64,000 nt of DNA, taken from Pomacea canaliculata (taxonomy: Eukaryota; Mollusca; Gastropoda; Architaenioglossa; Ampullariidae). The stretch spans positions 334,362 through 398,361 of the forward strand of contig NC_037591.1 in NCBI RefSeq assembly GCF_003073045.1, read 5' to 3'. This document shows, in pieces, positions 47,201 through 64,000 of the stretch. The position numbers and the translations under genes are program-made. The notes under the pieces were generated by a model that made no database searches, was not told the DNA's origin, and was given only the letters and a program-made list of their open reading frames with translations. How positions within the stretch are numbered: the stretch's first letter is position 1; each line of letters begins with the position of its first letter.

Positions 47201-50200
47201 AGCAAGTACCAAGTTACTGAATAAGACTTGCATAACCAATACGTAGTAGCATCCCTGATGGTGTCGCCATGCCAAAGCCTTTTCAGCCTGGCTACTACTG
47301 CTGTCCCAATTGTGATGCTGATGTGGATTTCTGCTGACATCATGCATGTTGAAATCCTAAAAATGTCTTTTTGTTTGTAAAACTAAAGCTCTCTCCCCTT
47401 TCCACTCTTGGCAAGGGACCCTTTGTTTCGTGTTGCACACCAAAGAGAAATAAGAAATAAGCATTTCTAACTGATACAGATGATTTTTTCTCCCTCTTTA
47501 AATCCAATCACACTACAGTACAGGAGTCAAAATTCTTCTTTGTCACAAGAAATGAAAATTATGGCGCTATGTTTCGTAACTAATGAAACGCTTGTAGTCT
47601 GACAGGCATGACCACTGAACAAAAGATAAGGTCCTATGAAATAAGCCAAGACTGTTGAGTCTCCTTTTCAAATTCACTTGCTTTTCTCAATATATGACTT
47701 TGTTTGATTACTAATCCCAGCAGCTGTAATGTCATGTGATTGTGTCTTTCTGTCTCATTACCATTCAGGAAAGAATGGAGATTGCTGTTGAAAACTATAA
47801 AAACTTCAGTGAAAAGCAATCCACTGAACGTTTATGGTCTCCAGCAATAAACCAGTATACAAATGGGAAGCTGAGTTTTTTTTATCATAACATGAAAATA
47901 TGAACATTTCAAGCATCAGTTTACGTTCTCAGAAAAAAAAGGGAAACTTAATTCAACAAATGTATCTCTATGTAAATATTTGTTGAAAATCATAAATGTA
48001 TCTCCATGCAATTAATTGGCTGATGACCATATAAATATTTGTTGAGGACCATGTAAATATTTGTCAAAGATCATAAATGTATCTCCATGTAAATATTTGT
48101 TAAAGACTATAAATGAAGCAATTTTACCGGAACTCTCATGACTCCACTTGTCGTTGTTTGTAAGAAATAACAGAGTCGTATCACTGGGAAGAAAATTGAA
48201 GTAGTCTTCTTCATCAACTTCTGTGCCATCTGCTTCTAGAACCACTCGCACATTGTCTTCCTTCAAAGCAAGCTTCTTGCATCCTGTTTGAAGACATGTT
48301 GGCAACACTTCATCACACATTTCCATTTTAAAGAAAAAATGTCCATCTATCACAATCAACTATATCATTTACAAAAAAAAACTTTTCTAAACCTCTTTTT
48401 CACTATGATATGCACATTTCCTAAAACCTATTACTGTTTTAAGTATTCCTTGCTTGTCAGGGCTCATTTACCCAGCCTGTTAGCCTGTATCTTCTTTTCT
48501 TCTTGTTCTCAATCACCCCCAAAGAAGCACAGGGTTCTGATGTTCCAGATCCCTATCCTGGTTTTTGGCTTGGCCGTGAGAAAACAGGTCAGCGAGCTGA
48601 CTTCCCAAGGGCTTTCGTCAACATGCGTCATAGGCCTTCCAAAGACGGATCTTCCAGTCTAGGATCTCATTGTGCTTCTGTTGTACTTGTTGTTTCTGTA
48701 GCAAGGGTTGGAATTACAGGGTGGGATTGCTAGCCCTACGCTTAACCCTCCTCCTTCATCCAGGCTTGGGACCGGCAGGTTACCCGGGAGGTATCCAGGC
48801 GGAGTTATTGCACATGGTGTCTTTTATTTTCTCTTGTTGGTTATTTTTTTTCCAAATGAAAATAAATGGCTTTTGAAAGCTGAAATTTACAGCTTAGTTT
48901 TATGTCGCCTATATATATATACTGATATCTGAACCAAAAAATGCAAACCATTCAGGTTGGTCTTTCACAAACATGATAGACAAATATAATGGTTTGGAAC
49001 TATTTTGTACGCACTCTTATTTTTTTTATTGAATTTATAATCTGAGACAGGTGCCATAAAAAAACCCTAAACATTGCAATTGCCATAGTTTTTTATGTTG
49101 GTCATTTTGCTTCTGAATTAAAATTAAATTGTTGTCTAATACTTATTTGGAGTACATCATTTGGTGAAAACAAGTAAATTTGACTTTCCATGGTTTCTTG
49201 CTTGTTTTTACCTGTATCTGATGACATGATATCTGATTTTAAAAAAAACAAACAACTAATTCCTTTGAGGTGAAGCAAGCAAAAGATGATGAGGTGGGGT
49301 GATGTTCCACCTTTTCTGACAGTTTGGCACCACAAAGTCATTAAAATTATCATGTATCTTGTGACTCATTAAAATCTTCACTCACATAAAGATGGTTTAC
49401 ATTTACTCAAGTGAATAACTGGAAATTTGTGACCTATACATACTGTAATCCTACTTAGAATACATTTTAGACAAGCTGGTATGTGTAAAAGAACAAAACA
49501 TCAATTGCCTTAATGTAAAAATGATTATTTTCTGTAAATTTGACACTGAAGACTCGTTTCAAATCAAATTTTTGTGACAGCATTCTGTTACATTTTTTTC
49601 AGAAAATGGCAAAAATATGCAAACCTGAATAATTTTGCCTTAAAGGGAGGTGATTGTGGTGATAAAGGTAGAGGGTTTGATAGCCTAGTGGCCATAAAGT
49701 CAGTTAATATTTCTAATGTTCAATATCTCTAAGACATATCATGTGGAAGAGGAGCACAACCTCTCATATTACCTTTTACCTTAACTGATAAATGAGATTT
49801 CCATAACTGCAAGTTGGCCTGTGAAGATTTTAGTCACAAACCCATGTGAGTCTTGAATCAGCAATATTCTTCAAAGTTGACCAAACTAACCACCAGTTCA
49901 GGGCCGTGCTTAGGGGCAGACGGACGAGGCATCTGCCTAGGGCCCCGCGCTTTTGATTGATATGGTAACTAGGCATATGGAAGTGTAGTCAGCCGTATCA
50001 CATTGAAGGCCAGGAAAGTTCACTTGTAAATATTTTTTAGTGTTGAAAACTTACATGTTATATTATGCCGTATGTTTACGTGTTGCTATGTTATTTGGTT
50101 ACTAAATCTGAATGTCTTTCGCATGTACGTGTGTCGGTGTGTGTGTTGTGTGTTACTTAATGGTGGATGCAAACCCATCAACTCAACCTCAACTACGACT

Positions 50201-50612
50201 GCAGACTGTAGGGTTCCCTTCGTTGTAACCTACTGACGAACGTTACAAATAAATTAATCGTAGGCTTATGTTGTAATGTGTATGCAGCATGCTGTCAATG
50301 ATAAAAGACGAGATATCCCTGAGGAAAAAAGTGACTTTAGATCCCAACTAAAACCGTGTGATCGTGGCGTGAGGGCCCCGCACATGCCCTTTGCCTCGGG
50401 CCCCGCGGGGGCTAAGAACGGGCCTGCACCAGTTACTGCACTTTTCCCACCTTTTTTTTTTAAAAGCACTCTAATATTACAAATGAAGAATCATTATGAA
50501 TTTTTTACCTACCTTTATGAACAAGATCTGTTAATGTAGATGCAGTCAAAGATTTTTTGATGGACCTGTCTCCAGACCAGACCTTGAATGGTCTCTCAAT
50601 GAACTCTTCCAT
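44268..50612 (-). CDS. DFFA: DFFA / ICAD, inhibitor of caspase-activated DNase
   Basis: Chaperone and inhibitor of the apoptotic nuclease DFFB; caspase-3 cleavage releases the nuclease. Coding exons: 50612-50513, 48283-48128, 45613-45483, 44498-44268; phases agree, 205 residues. The CIDE-N domain fills about 4-85: ERPFKVWSGDRSIKKSLTAS, then VRVVLEADGTEVDEEDYFNF and LLFLTNNDKWSH. DEPD94|S95 is a DxxD caspase site, in the place of human DETD117. Residues 118-129 (DISRIISMSDED) and then LQVLAEADTTELAQDL follow the vertebrate DFFA helix (SSIILLSEEDLQ ... DLAQEL). The tail is basic (SSKKRRHSRD), as for a nuclear signal. Human ICAD-L has 331 residues, so the distal C-terminal domain is missing here. 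DFFB or CIDE are less likely because the middle part fits DFFA. Confidence 0.85.
46385..47090 (+). pseudogene. RTE-like LINE, internally deleted
   Basis: Fragments in order across frames: TLRIIIEQSPP, TFVNFEKAFDSINKETPWRL, VIHNGKMTDSFTVRRD, VIDWIMRRTT, then MQLEDLDFANDI (catalytic FADD changed to FAND), and the C-terminus GRPRQT-like/VAALCSTGG at about 47030-47060. It is 5'-truncated, frameshifted and lacks the stretch after the FADD box. It lies in DFFA intron 2, in opposite orientation to the gene. Confidence 0.75.
47965..48115. repeat. Tandem repeat next to DFFA exon 2
   Basis: Units with ATGTAAATATTTGTTRAARA and TCATAAATGTATCTCCATG alternate four to five times. The array ends about 12 bp from the donor of DFFA coding exon 2 (exon end 48128). 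Confidence 0.65.
48484..48830 (-). mobile_element. LINE-derived non-autonomous element (5' end joined to 3' end)
   Basis: On the minus strand it begins with a 5' leader (GGATACCTCCCGGGTAACC ... GCGTAGGGCTAGCAATCCC), then reads KPKTRIGIWNIRTL, the first residues of the endonuclease domain of RTE-like LINEs. It then jumps to LCFFGGD followed by GAACAAGAAGAAAAG, which matches the 3' terminus of the LINE (ALCSTGG + tail). All of the reverse transcriptase is absent. It lies in DFFA intron 1, on the same strand as the gene. Confidence 0.6.
49899..50426. mobile_element. hAT-type non-autonomous DNA transposon, 528 bp
   Basis: The termini CAGGGCCGTGCTTAG and (inverted) CAGGCCCGTTCTTAG match at 12 of 15 positions. 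The flanks carry a perfect 8-bp target duplication, CACCAGTT, at 49891-49898 and 50427-50434; 8 bp is the hAT hallmark. The inner ends are GC-rich (GGGCCCCGCG). No transposase frame exists. It lies in DFFA intron 1, 86 bp from the donor of coding exon 1. Confidence 0.88.
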
Positions 50613-50630
50613 GCTGCCTCATGAAGTTTC
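50613..50630 (-). other. DFFA: DFFA 5' leader segment with upstream ATG
   Basis: An acceptor (CTCTATTTCAG) ends at 50631, so 18 bp of leader precede the ATG at 50612. An out-of-frame ATG at 50622-50620 in a weak context opens an 8-codon frame (MRQHGRVH) that overlaps the true start. The main ATG has A at -3 and G at +4. Confidence 0.5.
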
Positions 50631-50694
50631 CTGAAATAGAGAAAATGAAAAACAAACTAAAATAAAAGTCCACAACAAAAACAAATGCTAGTTC

Positions 50695-52020
50695 TTTTAA
50701 ACATGCTCCAAGCTGTCGAAAACCTTGGGGAATGGGTATGTGACGATGGCTAGGGGGTTGCAATTGCCACTGCCTTGCAATAATTGCACTCTTGATACCT
50801 CTGCCTTTTCATGCTGATATTTACATGTACATGAACACTTACGCCAAATTGTTAGTAAAGATTCAATTGTCCCAAATAGCAAACTCAAGGCAGTTTAGTG
50901 TAAATAGAAAGTTATTAATGATCGAGAGTTTTACAAATCAATTTACAAAAGATACAATACTTAGAATTCTAAATATGACTTGTCCTCTAGGATTCCCATT
51001 ATAATTCCCTGTGGCTAATCCAGAAAGCATGAGTCACTGCATTAACTACTACACATAACACATTGCACTCATTTGTCACACAAAAGTCTCTTGTGACAGG
51101 GAAGGCCCTCCCATGTTCTTGACATCTGAGAATCCATTGCTATCACTTCATCAGTTGTAGCTGCCTCTTTCACGAGCACTGAGACTCTGGCACCACCATG
51201 TGCCACCACGTGTCTCTAGGCCAGAACTTGACCATGCCTAATGAGGGATCAACTCTTATCTACCAGTTAAGCACTCTGTGATAGAGTGGGTCTTTATGCA
51301 CTTTTTGAGTCAGCTGTGCTGGAGTTGTCATGGTTCCAAGACAAACTCACAGTGGAGAATCTGAATAGCCTTGAACAGATCTCTGCTACAACTTTCCCCT
51401 TCAAGAACCCAGTGCAAAGAAGACGATTCTTCACCAGTCTCAATGTTAAATCCACAAGGATCATCCTCTCCCATGATTGGTTAAGTATACTATACACTCA
51501 CTTCCAACCATTCCGCTACCTACAATTGCTACTTAACTAGCACATGACAGACAGGCAGTCACTTTGACTTAGCCCTGCCCACTGTAACCTCCTCACTTAC
51601 CCCCTTCCATCAGTAACGCAGTCTGCAACTGTGGCGCCATCCCATTTGGCTTTCTATTCACTACCTGTGTCCAGTCAGTGATAATAACAACAAATGCTTT
51701 TGTTCTGCACTAGGTATACTGCAGCCTTACAATTAATGGCATACCCTGACTGCTGGTCTCTCCTTCTCTGAAAGATCTCCTGTAGTGACAACTGCTGTTC
51801 TGCATTCCAACCTAACCCTGCACTAGGTCCATCCTGATGTAAGCAGCCAGTGATTCACAGGCCTACGGATTCCTGGGGAGATAAACGGCAGTGAGACCAC
51901 TGTGTCAATGACATAATGCGCACAGTTATCCATTCCACCTTATGACAGCCCGTTTAACAGCGCATCCACTCACTTGTGGAAGGAGCAGAAATGCGGCACC
52001 AACACTATAGCCCTATTCCT
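50695..52020. mobile_element. LTR-like block B
   Basis: GGCTAGGGGGTTGCAATTG (from about 50749) resembles a polypurine tract followed by TG. CCCAAATAGCAAACTCAAGGCA, AAGTTATTAATGATC and ATTCCCTGTGGCTAATCC align with block A at 20540. It ends near ACACTATAGCCCTATTCC. No coding frame. It lies between DFFA and PDE6D. Confidence 0.35.
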
Positions 52021-52156
52021 AGTTATCATATGACATAAGCTTTATCGGGATTGATAAGCATTCTTTTAGATTAGCTCGTTCAATATCAGCACATCGACAT
52101 AACTGAGGTGTAGCTATGAAGACACTTGGATTTGCAGGTGTGAGCTTTATAGGAAG

Positions 52157-52460
52157 AGTTAATAATGATAAATGAAAAATGTGTAAAGCATATGCTCACA
52201 CTCCTAAGGAGTATGCTCTTAGCACTTAAGGACAAGAACGAAACATGGACAGCATAAGAGGGACAGGAAAACAAATAACATATGAGCTATAAAAGAATAA
52301 ACAATCGTACTAAACGAAGAATAAAGTCAAATACAGAAAACACAAAGAGGAACCAAATCACAAGAAAAAGGGCTGAAGTAACATGCTATTGCAAAAGGAA
52401 GGATGTGAAAATGGACTAGCATTAAGGTGAAGGTTGTTAATAATAATAATAAGTGGGAAT
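52157..52460 (-). mobile_element. L2/CR1-like LINE 3' end
   Basis: On the minus strand, CTGTCCATGTTTCGTTCTTG and AAGAGCATACTCCTTAGGAG match the tail of the LINE at 10430-12180. The copy is only the 3' UTR. A separate (TAA)n tail of another L2-type end follows at about 52437-52500. Confidence 0.6.
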
Positions 52461-52494
52461 TTATAAAGCACAATATCTCAGCCAAAGACGAACT

Positions 52495-52640
52495 TATTGC
52501 ACTGAACAAGATCACAAAATAGTAACAAAGATGTAGAACAAGTTATCAAAAAGTAACAAAGATGTAAAACAAAATTATAAAATAGCAACAAAGATACAGA
52601 ACAAAATCACAAAATAGTAACAAAGATGTAGAAGGAAGAA
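52495..52640. repeat. Minisatellite, about 36-bp unit
   Basis: Four units read AATAGTAACAAAGATGTAGA plus ACAAAATCACAA with small changes. Confidence 0.7.
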
Positions 52641-53630
52641 CAATGCGAGGACAATGAGAGTTAAAAAGGACTACCAAGCAGGTGAAGTTTATGTAGTGGA
52701 ACTGAAGGGCAATTACTTAATTATTTAAAGAAGATTAAACTGTTTCTGTGAGGCCCAACAATATCCTGCAACCAGGACAGAGTAATTTTGGGAGAAAAAC
52801 AGCACATATAATAACCTTACAGTAAGAAACAACGCCCATACAGAAAAACGAGCAAACTTGTATAGAATATTCTTGGAATATGACAATCTAGCACAATGTC
52901 AAACAGTCAAACAATCTGCAGATGACATATTTTGCCTAGGAAAAATAAAAATAACCCCTCGAAGGCCGCTATGGACCTGCGCATCTCTCGATGAAGATGA
53001 AACCAAGCAGAAGTAAAGCATAATAAAATGCATTATATTTTGAAGATGTGACTTCTGTGACTAGCTATTTCTGTCATTATTTGACCAAAATCGAGCTGTA
53101 GACATGGTCAAATCGACTGGCCCCTTTGTTTGGTTGTGCTCGGCTACCTAGCTATAAATCTTTCTTATTTCCACGTGTGTATGTGTGTTTTAATGATACC
53201 GATCTCGCTCTACTACTGTTTATGGTGGTCGAATCTACTCTTGACTTTGCTATCGATTACAAGAGCACAAGTGTTTTACTGTTTCACCACACCGAGTTAC
53301 ATCGTTTACATTTGTGGAGTAGCAGTTTAAAACGTCCTGGTTGCACTAAAGATAAATATAAACTAATCAAAATTACAAGTAAAATCAGCATCAGAAGATA
53401 CTAACCTAGAGGTAGCCTAGCCCGACGAAGAATCTGTCGTTTTCCCACTGCCACTTACAAACTTCTGCCAACGTTTTGCAAGACAGTCTGCTCTAACAGA
53501 CTACATAAAGATAATAAAGTGCGTAACATGACATTGATTCACATTACTAATGCTCGAATTATTTAAAAAGTAATAAATGAGTAAACAAACAATATACACA
53601 TGGATATCGATATCAGGCTCCCCTCTAATC
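52641..53630. other. Intergenic region between DFFA and PDE6D
   Basis: No coding exon is recognised. On the minus strand CTACCTCTAG|GTTAGTATC at about 53407 is a possible donor for a DFFA non-coding first exon. That fits the acceptor just before the DFFA start but is unproven. Confidence 0.3.
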
Positions 53631-53636
53631 GCAGTT

Positions 53637-53690
53637 GAGACCGGAAGTGAGAGTTGCGGCCACCGGAAGTGCTGGCGCCGCCATATTAGT
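53637..53690. promoter_or_regulatory. PDE6D: PDE6D core promoter with ETS and YY1 motifs
   Basis: Two copies of ACCGGAAGTG-like ETS sites (CCGGAAGTG at 53641-53649 and 53663-53671) are followed by GCCGCCATATT (53677-53687), which fits the YY1 consensus in inverse orientation. It is a GC-rich island in AT-rich DNA, about 105-155 bp upstream of the PDE6D ATG. This TATA-less arrangement is typical of housekeeping promoters. Confidence 0.65.
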
Positions 53691-53794
53691 TTGTTGTGTA
53701 TTGCTGGGCTACCAGGACGCCACGCAACTGTTTCGCAGTTTTATATTATTTTTGTAGGTGGACCATTGCATTGGATTAATCAGTAGCATTTAAA

Positions 53795-63009
<9,215 letters not shown>

Positions 63010-63302
63010 TAAGATTTGCATTCTCTTTAACGCAGTAGTGTAAGAGGGGAGATGGGAGCTTCTTGCTCAGTCTCAACACAATAATAAACACAGTCAACGC
63101 TGTAATGGGTAGAATGGGCTTTACTCGTATGCTGGTTGATGTTGCTGGCAAAGGCCAGATGTTCACTAGCAATCTAAGCTATCACTAAACTCCTTGGTGG
63201 GATAATGCTCCCTCCTTAATAACTCACTCTCTCTTTGAATCCCTTCTGCCTTCCTGCTGCACTCTGCTATTACTACCCCTGAATATTATAGAATCTACCC
63301 TG

Positions 63303-63704
63303 TTGTCACGGTGTCCAGTCACTTAATCCCCAGACACTTCATCCCCGACACTTCATCCCCGACACTTCATCCCCTAGACTTTTAATCCCCAGACACTTCA
63401 TCCCCGACACTCAAGAACAATTTTCATGTCATATTGTTGAAGAACATTAAATTTACTAGCTTATATAAACTTTAACTAATGTTGTAGATGTTCAAATGAC
63501 GTTGAAGTTAATAGCATGATTTGAATTTGAATTTCAATTAAATTTTTCGCTGACTTCATAATTTTTATAGTTAAGGATTTAGTTTAGGGATTAAGTGTCT
63601 GGGGGTGAAGTGTCTGGGGATTAAAAGTCTAGGGGATGAAGTGTCGGGGATGAAGTGTCGGGGATGAAGTGTCTGGGGATTAAGTGACTGGGAACCGTTG
63701 TCAC
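63303..63704. mobile_element. Foldback element with repetitive arms, PDE6D last intron
   Basis: Left arm about 63309-63412, right arm about 63588-63697; they are near-perfect inverse copies. Each arm is made of repeats of GACACTTCATCCCC, with CAGTCACTTAATCCCCAG at the outer end. TTGTCA (63303-63308 and 63698-63703) flanks the element as a probable target duplication. The spacer of about 175 bp is AT-rich. No coding frame. Confidence 0.8.
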
Positions 63705-63930
63705 AGTGCCCCCACCCCACCCATCTCCCTCTCCCTGGGAAAACAGCAGGTCATTGGGTCACTGACCAGTAAAAACAAAGGACCCCCCAACCCATCTCGC
63801 TGTATCAGCCCTATAAAGGGTAAAAGTTCATTGGACATCAAAGCACTTTGGCAACCCTCATGTGTGTTTGTTCAAGCGCCAAACACAACGTACACTATCA
63901 TATTAGCATAGACAGACTAGGTATATATAT

Positions 63931-63956
63931 ATGATGTCAGCCAATATTCTGAAGTA
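63931..63956 (+). other. Partial copy of the PDE6D exon 5 end
   Basis: ATGATGTCAGCCAATATTCT followed by GAAGTA matches ATGATGCCAGCCAATGTTCT followed by AAAGTA at the end of exon 5 (62986-63011), with three differences in 26 bases and the donor position included. It is too short and lacks an acceptor, so it is not a working exon. Confidence 0.45.
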
Positions 63957-64000
63957 TATGTGGAAAGGTTAATTAAGGGACCAGACGTTTCGGGAACGAA

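Noticed and set aside
50276..50539. Transposase remnant in the hAT element
   Set aside because: The frame has no hAT motif and mostly reads the GC-rich terminal region. The element is non-autonomous.
44268..50612. Assignment of the CIDE-N gene to DFFB or a CIDE protein
   Set aside because: The segment after the CIDE-N domain follows DFFA (SMSDEDLQ ... LAQDL). No HNH nuclease residues are present.

Overview
The window is AT-rich nuclear DNA of an animal, very probably a mollusc (gastropod-like). I infer this from widely spaced short exons with GT-AG introns, protein-coding exons that match conserved metazoan families, and abundant non-LTR retrotransposon fragments and tRNA-derived SINE-like repeats of the kind seen in molluscan genomes. 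It is not prokaryotic: there are no operons, and nearly all long open frames are incidental.

Five genes can be supported. (1) Bases 1102-1206 (+) are the last coding exon of an unrecognised gene, followed by a likely 3' UTR to about 2785. (2) PEX5, the peroxisomal import receptor, lies on the minus strand from 37382 (start) to 13340 (stop). All 15 coding exons can be traced, every exon phase agrees, and the product is 598 residues. (3) AURKAIP1, the mitochondrial small-subunit ribosomal protein mS38, lies on the plus strand from 38367 to 42256; its ATG appears to be split by an intron. (4) DFFA/ICAD, the inhibitor of caspase-activated DNase, lies on the minus strand from 50612 to 44268 in four coding exons (205 residues, shorter than vertebrate forms). 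(5) PDE6D, the prenyl-binding protein, lies on the plus strand from 53795 and runs off the right edge; five exons are seen and the last is outside.

Layout: PEX5 and AURKAIP1 are head to head and share about 220 bp of promoter. AURKAIP1 and DFFA converge. DFFA and PDE6D are divergent over about 3.2 kb. The genes are unrelated in function (peroxisome import, mitochondrial translation, apoptosis, prenyl-protein trafficking), so this is ordinary animal gene packing and not a pathway cluster.

The rest is repeat-rich. It includes many 5'-truncated LINE copies of an L2/CR1-like and an RTE-like kind; a nest at 59.1-62.4 kb in which four elements can be separated by three pairs of target-site duplications; a hAT-type non-autonomous element with a perfect 8-bp duplication; a 404-bp inverted-repeat element; two foldback elements with internally repetitive arms in PDE6D; three LTR-like blocks; and many minisatellites. 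The most unusual observation is a minisatellite in PEX5 whose unit resembles an exon end plus its 5' splice site, so that many candidate splice donors lie in a row. I found no undescribed multi-gene system.
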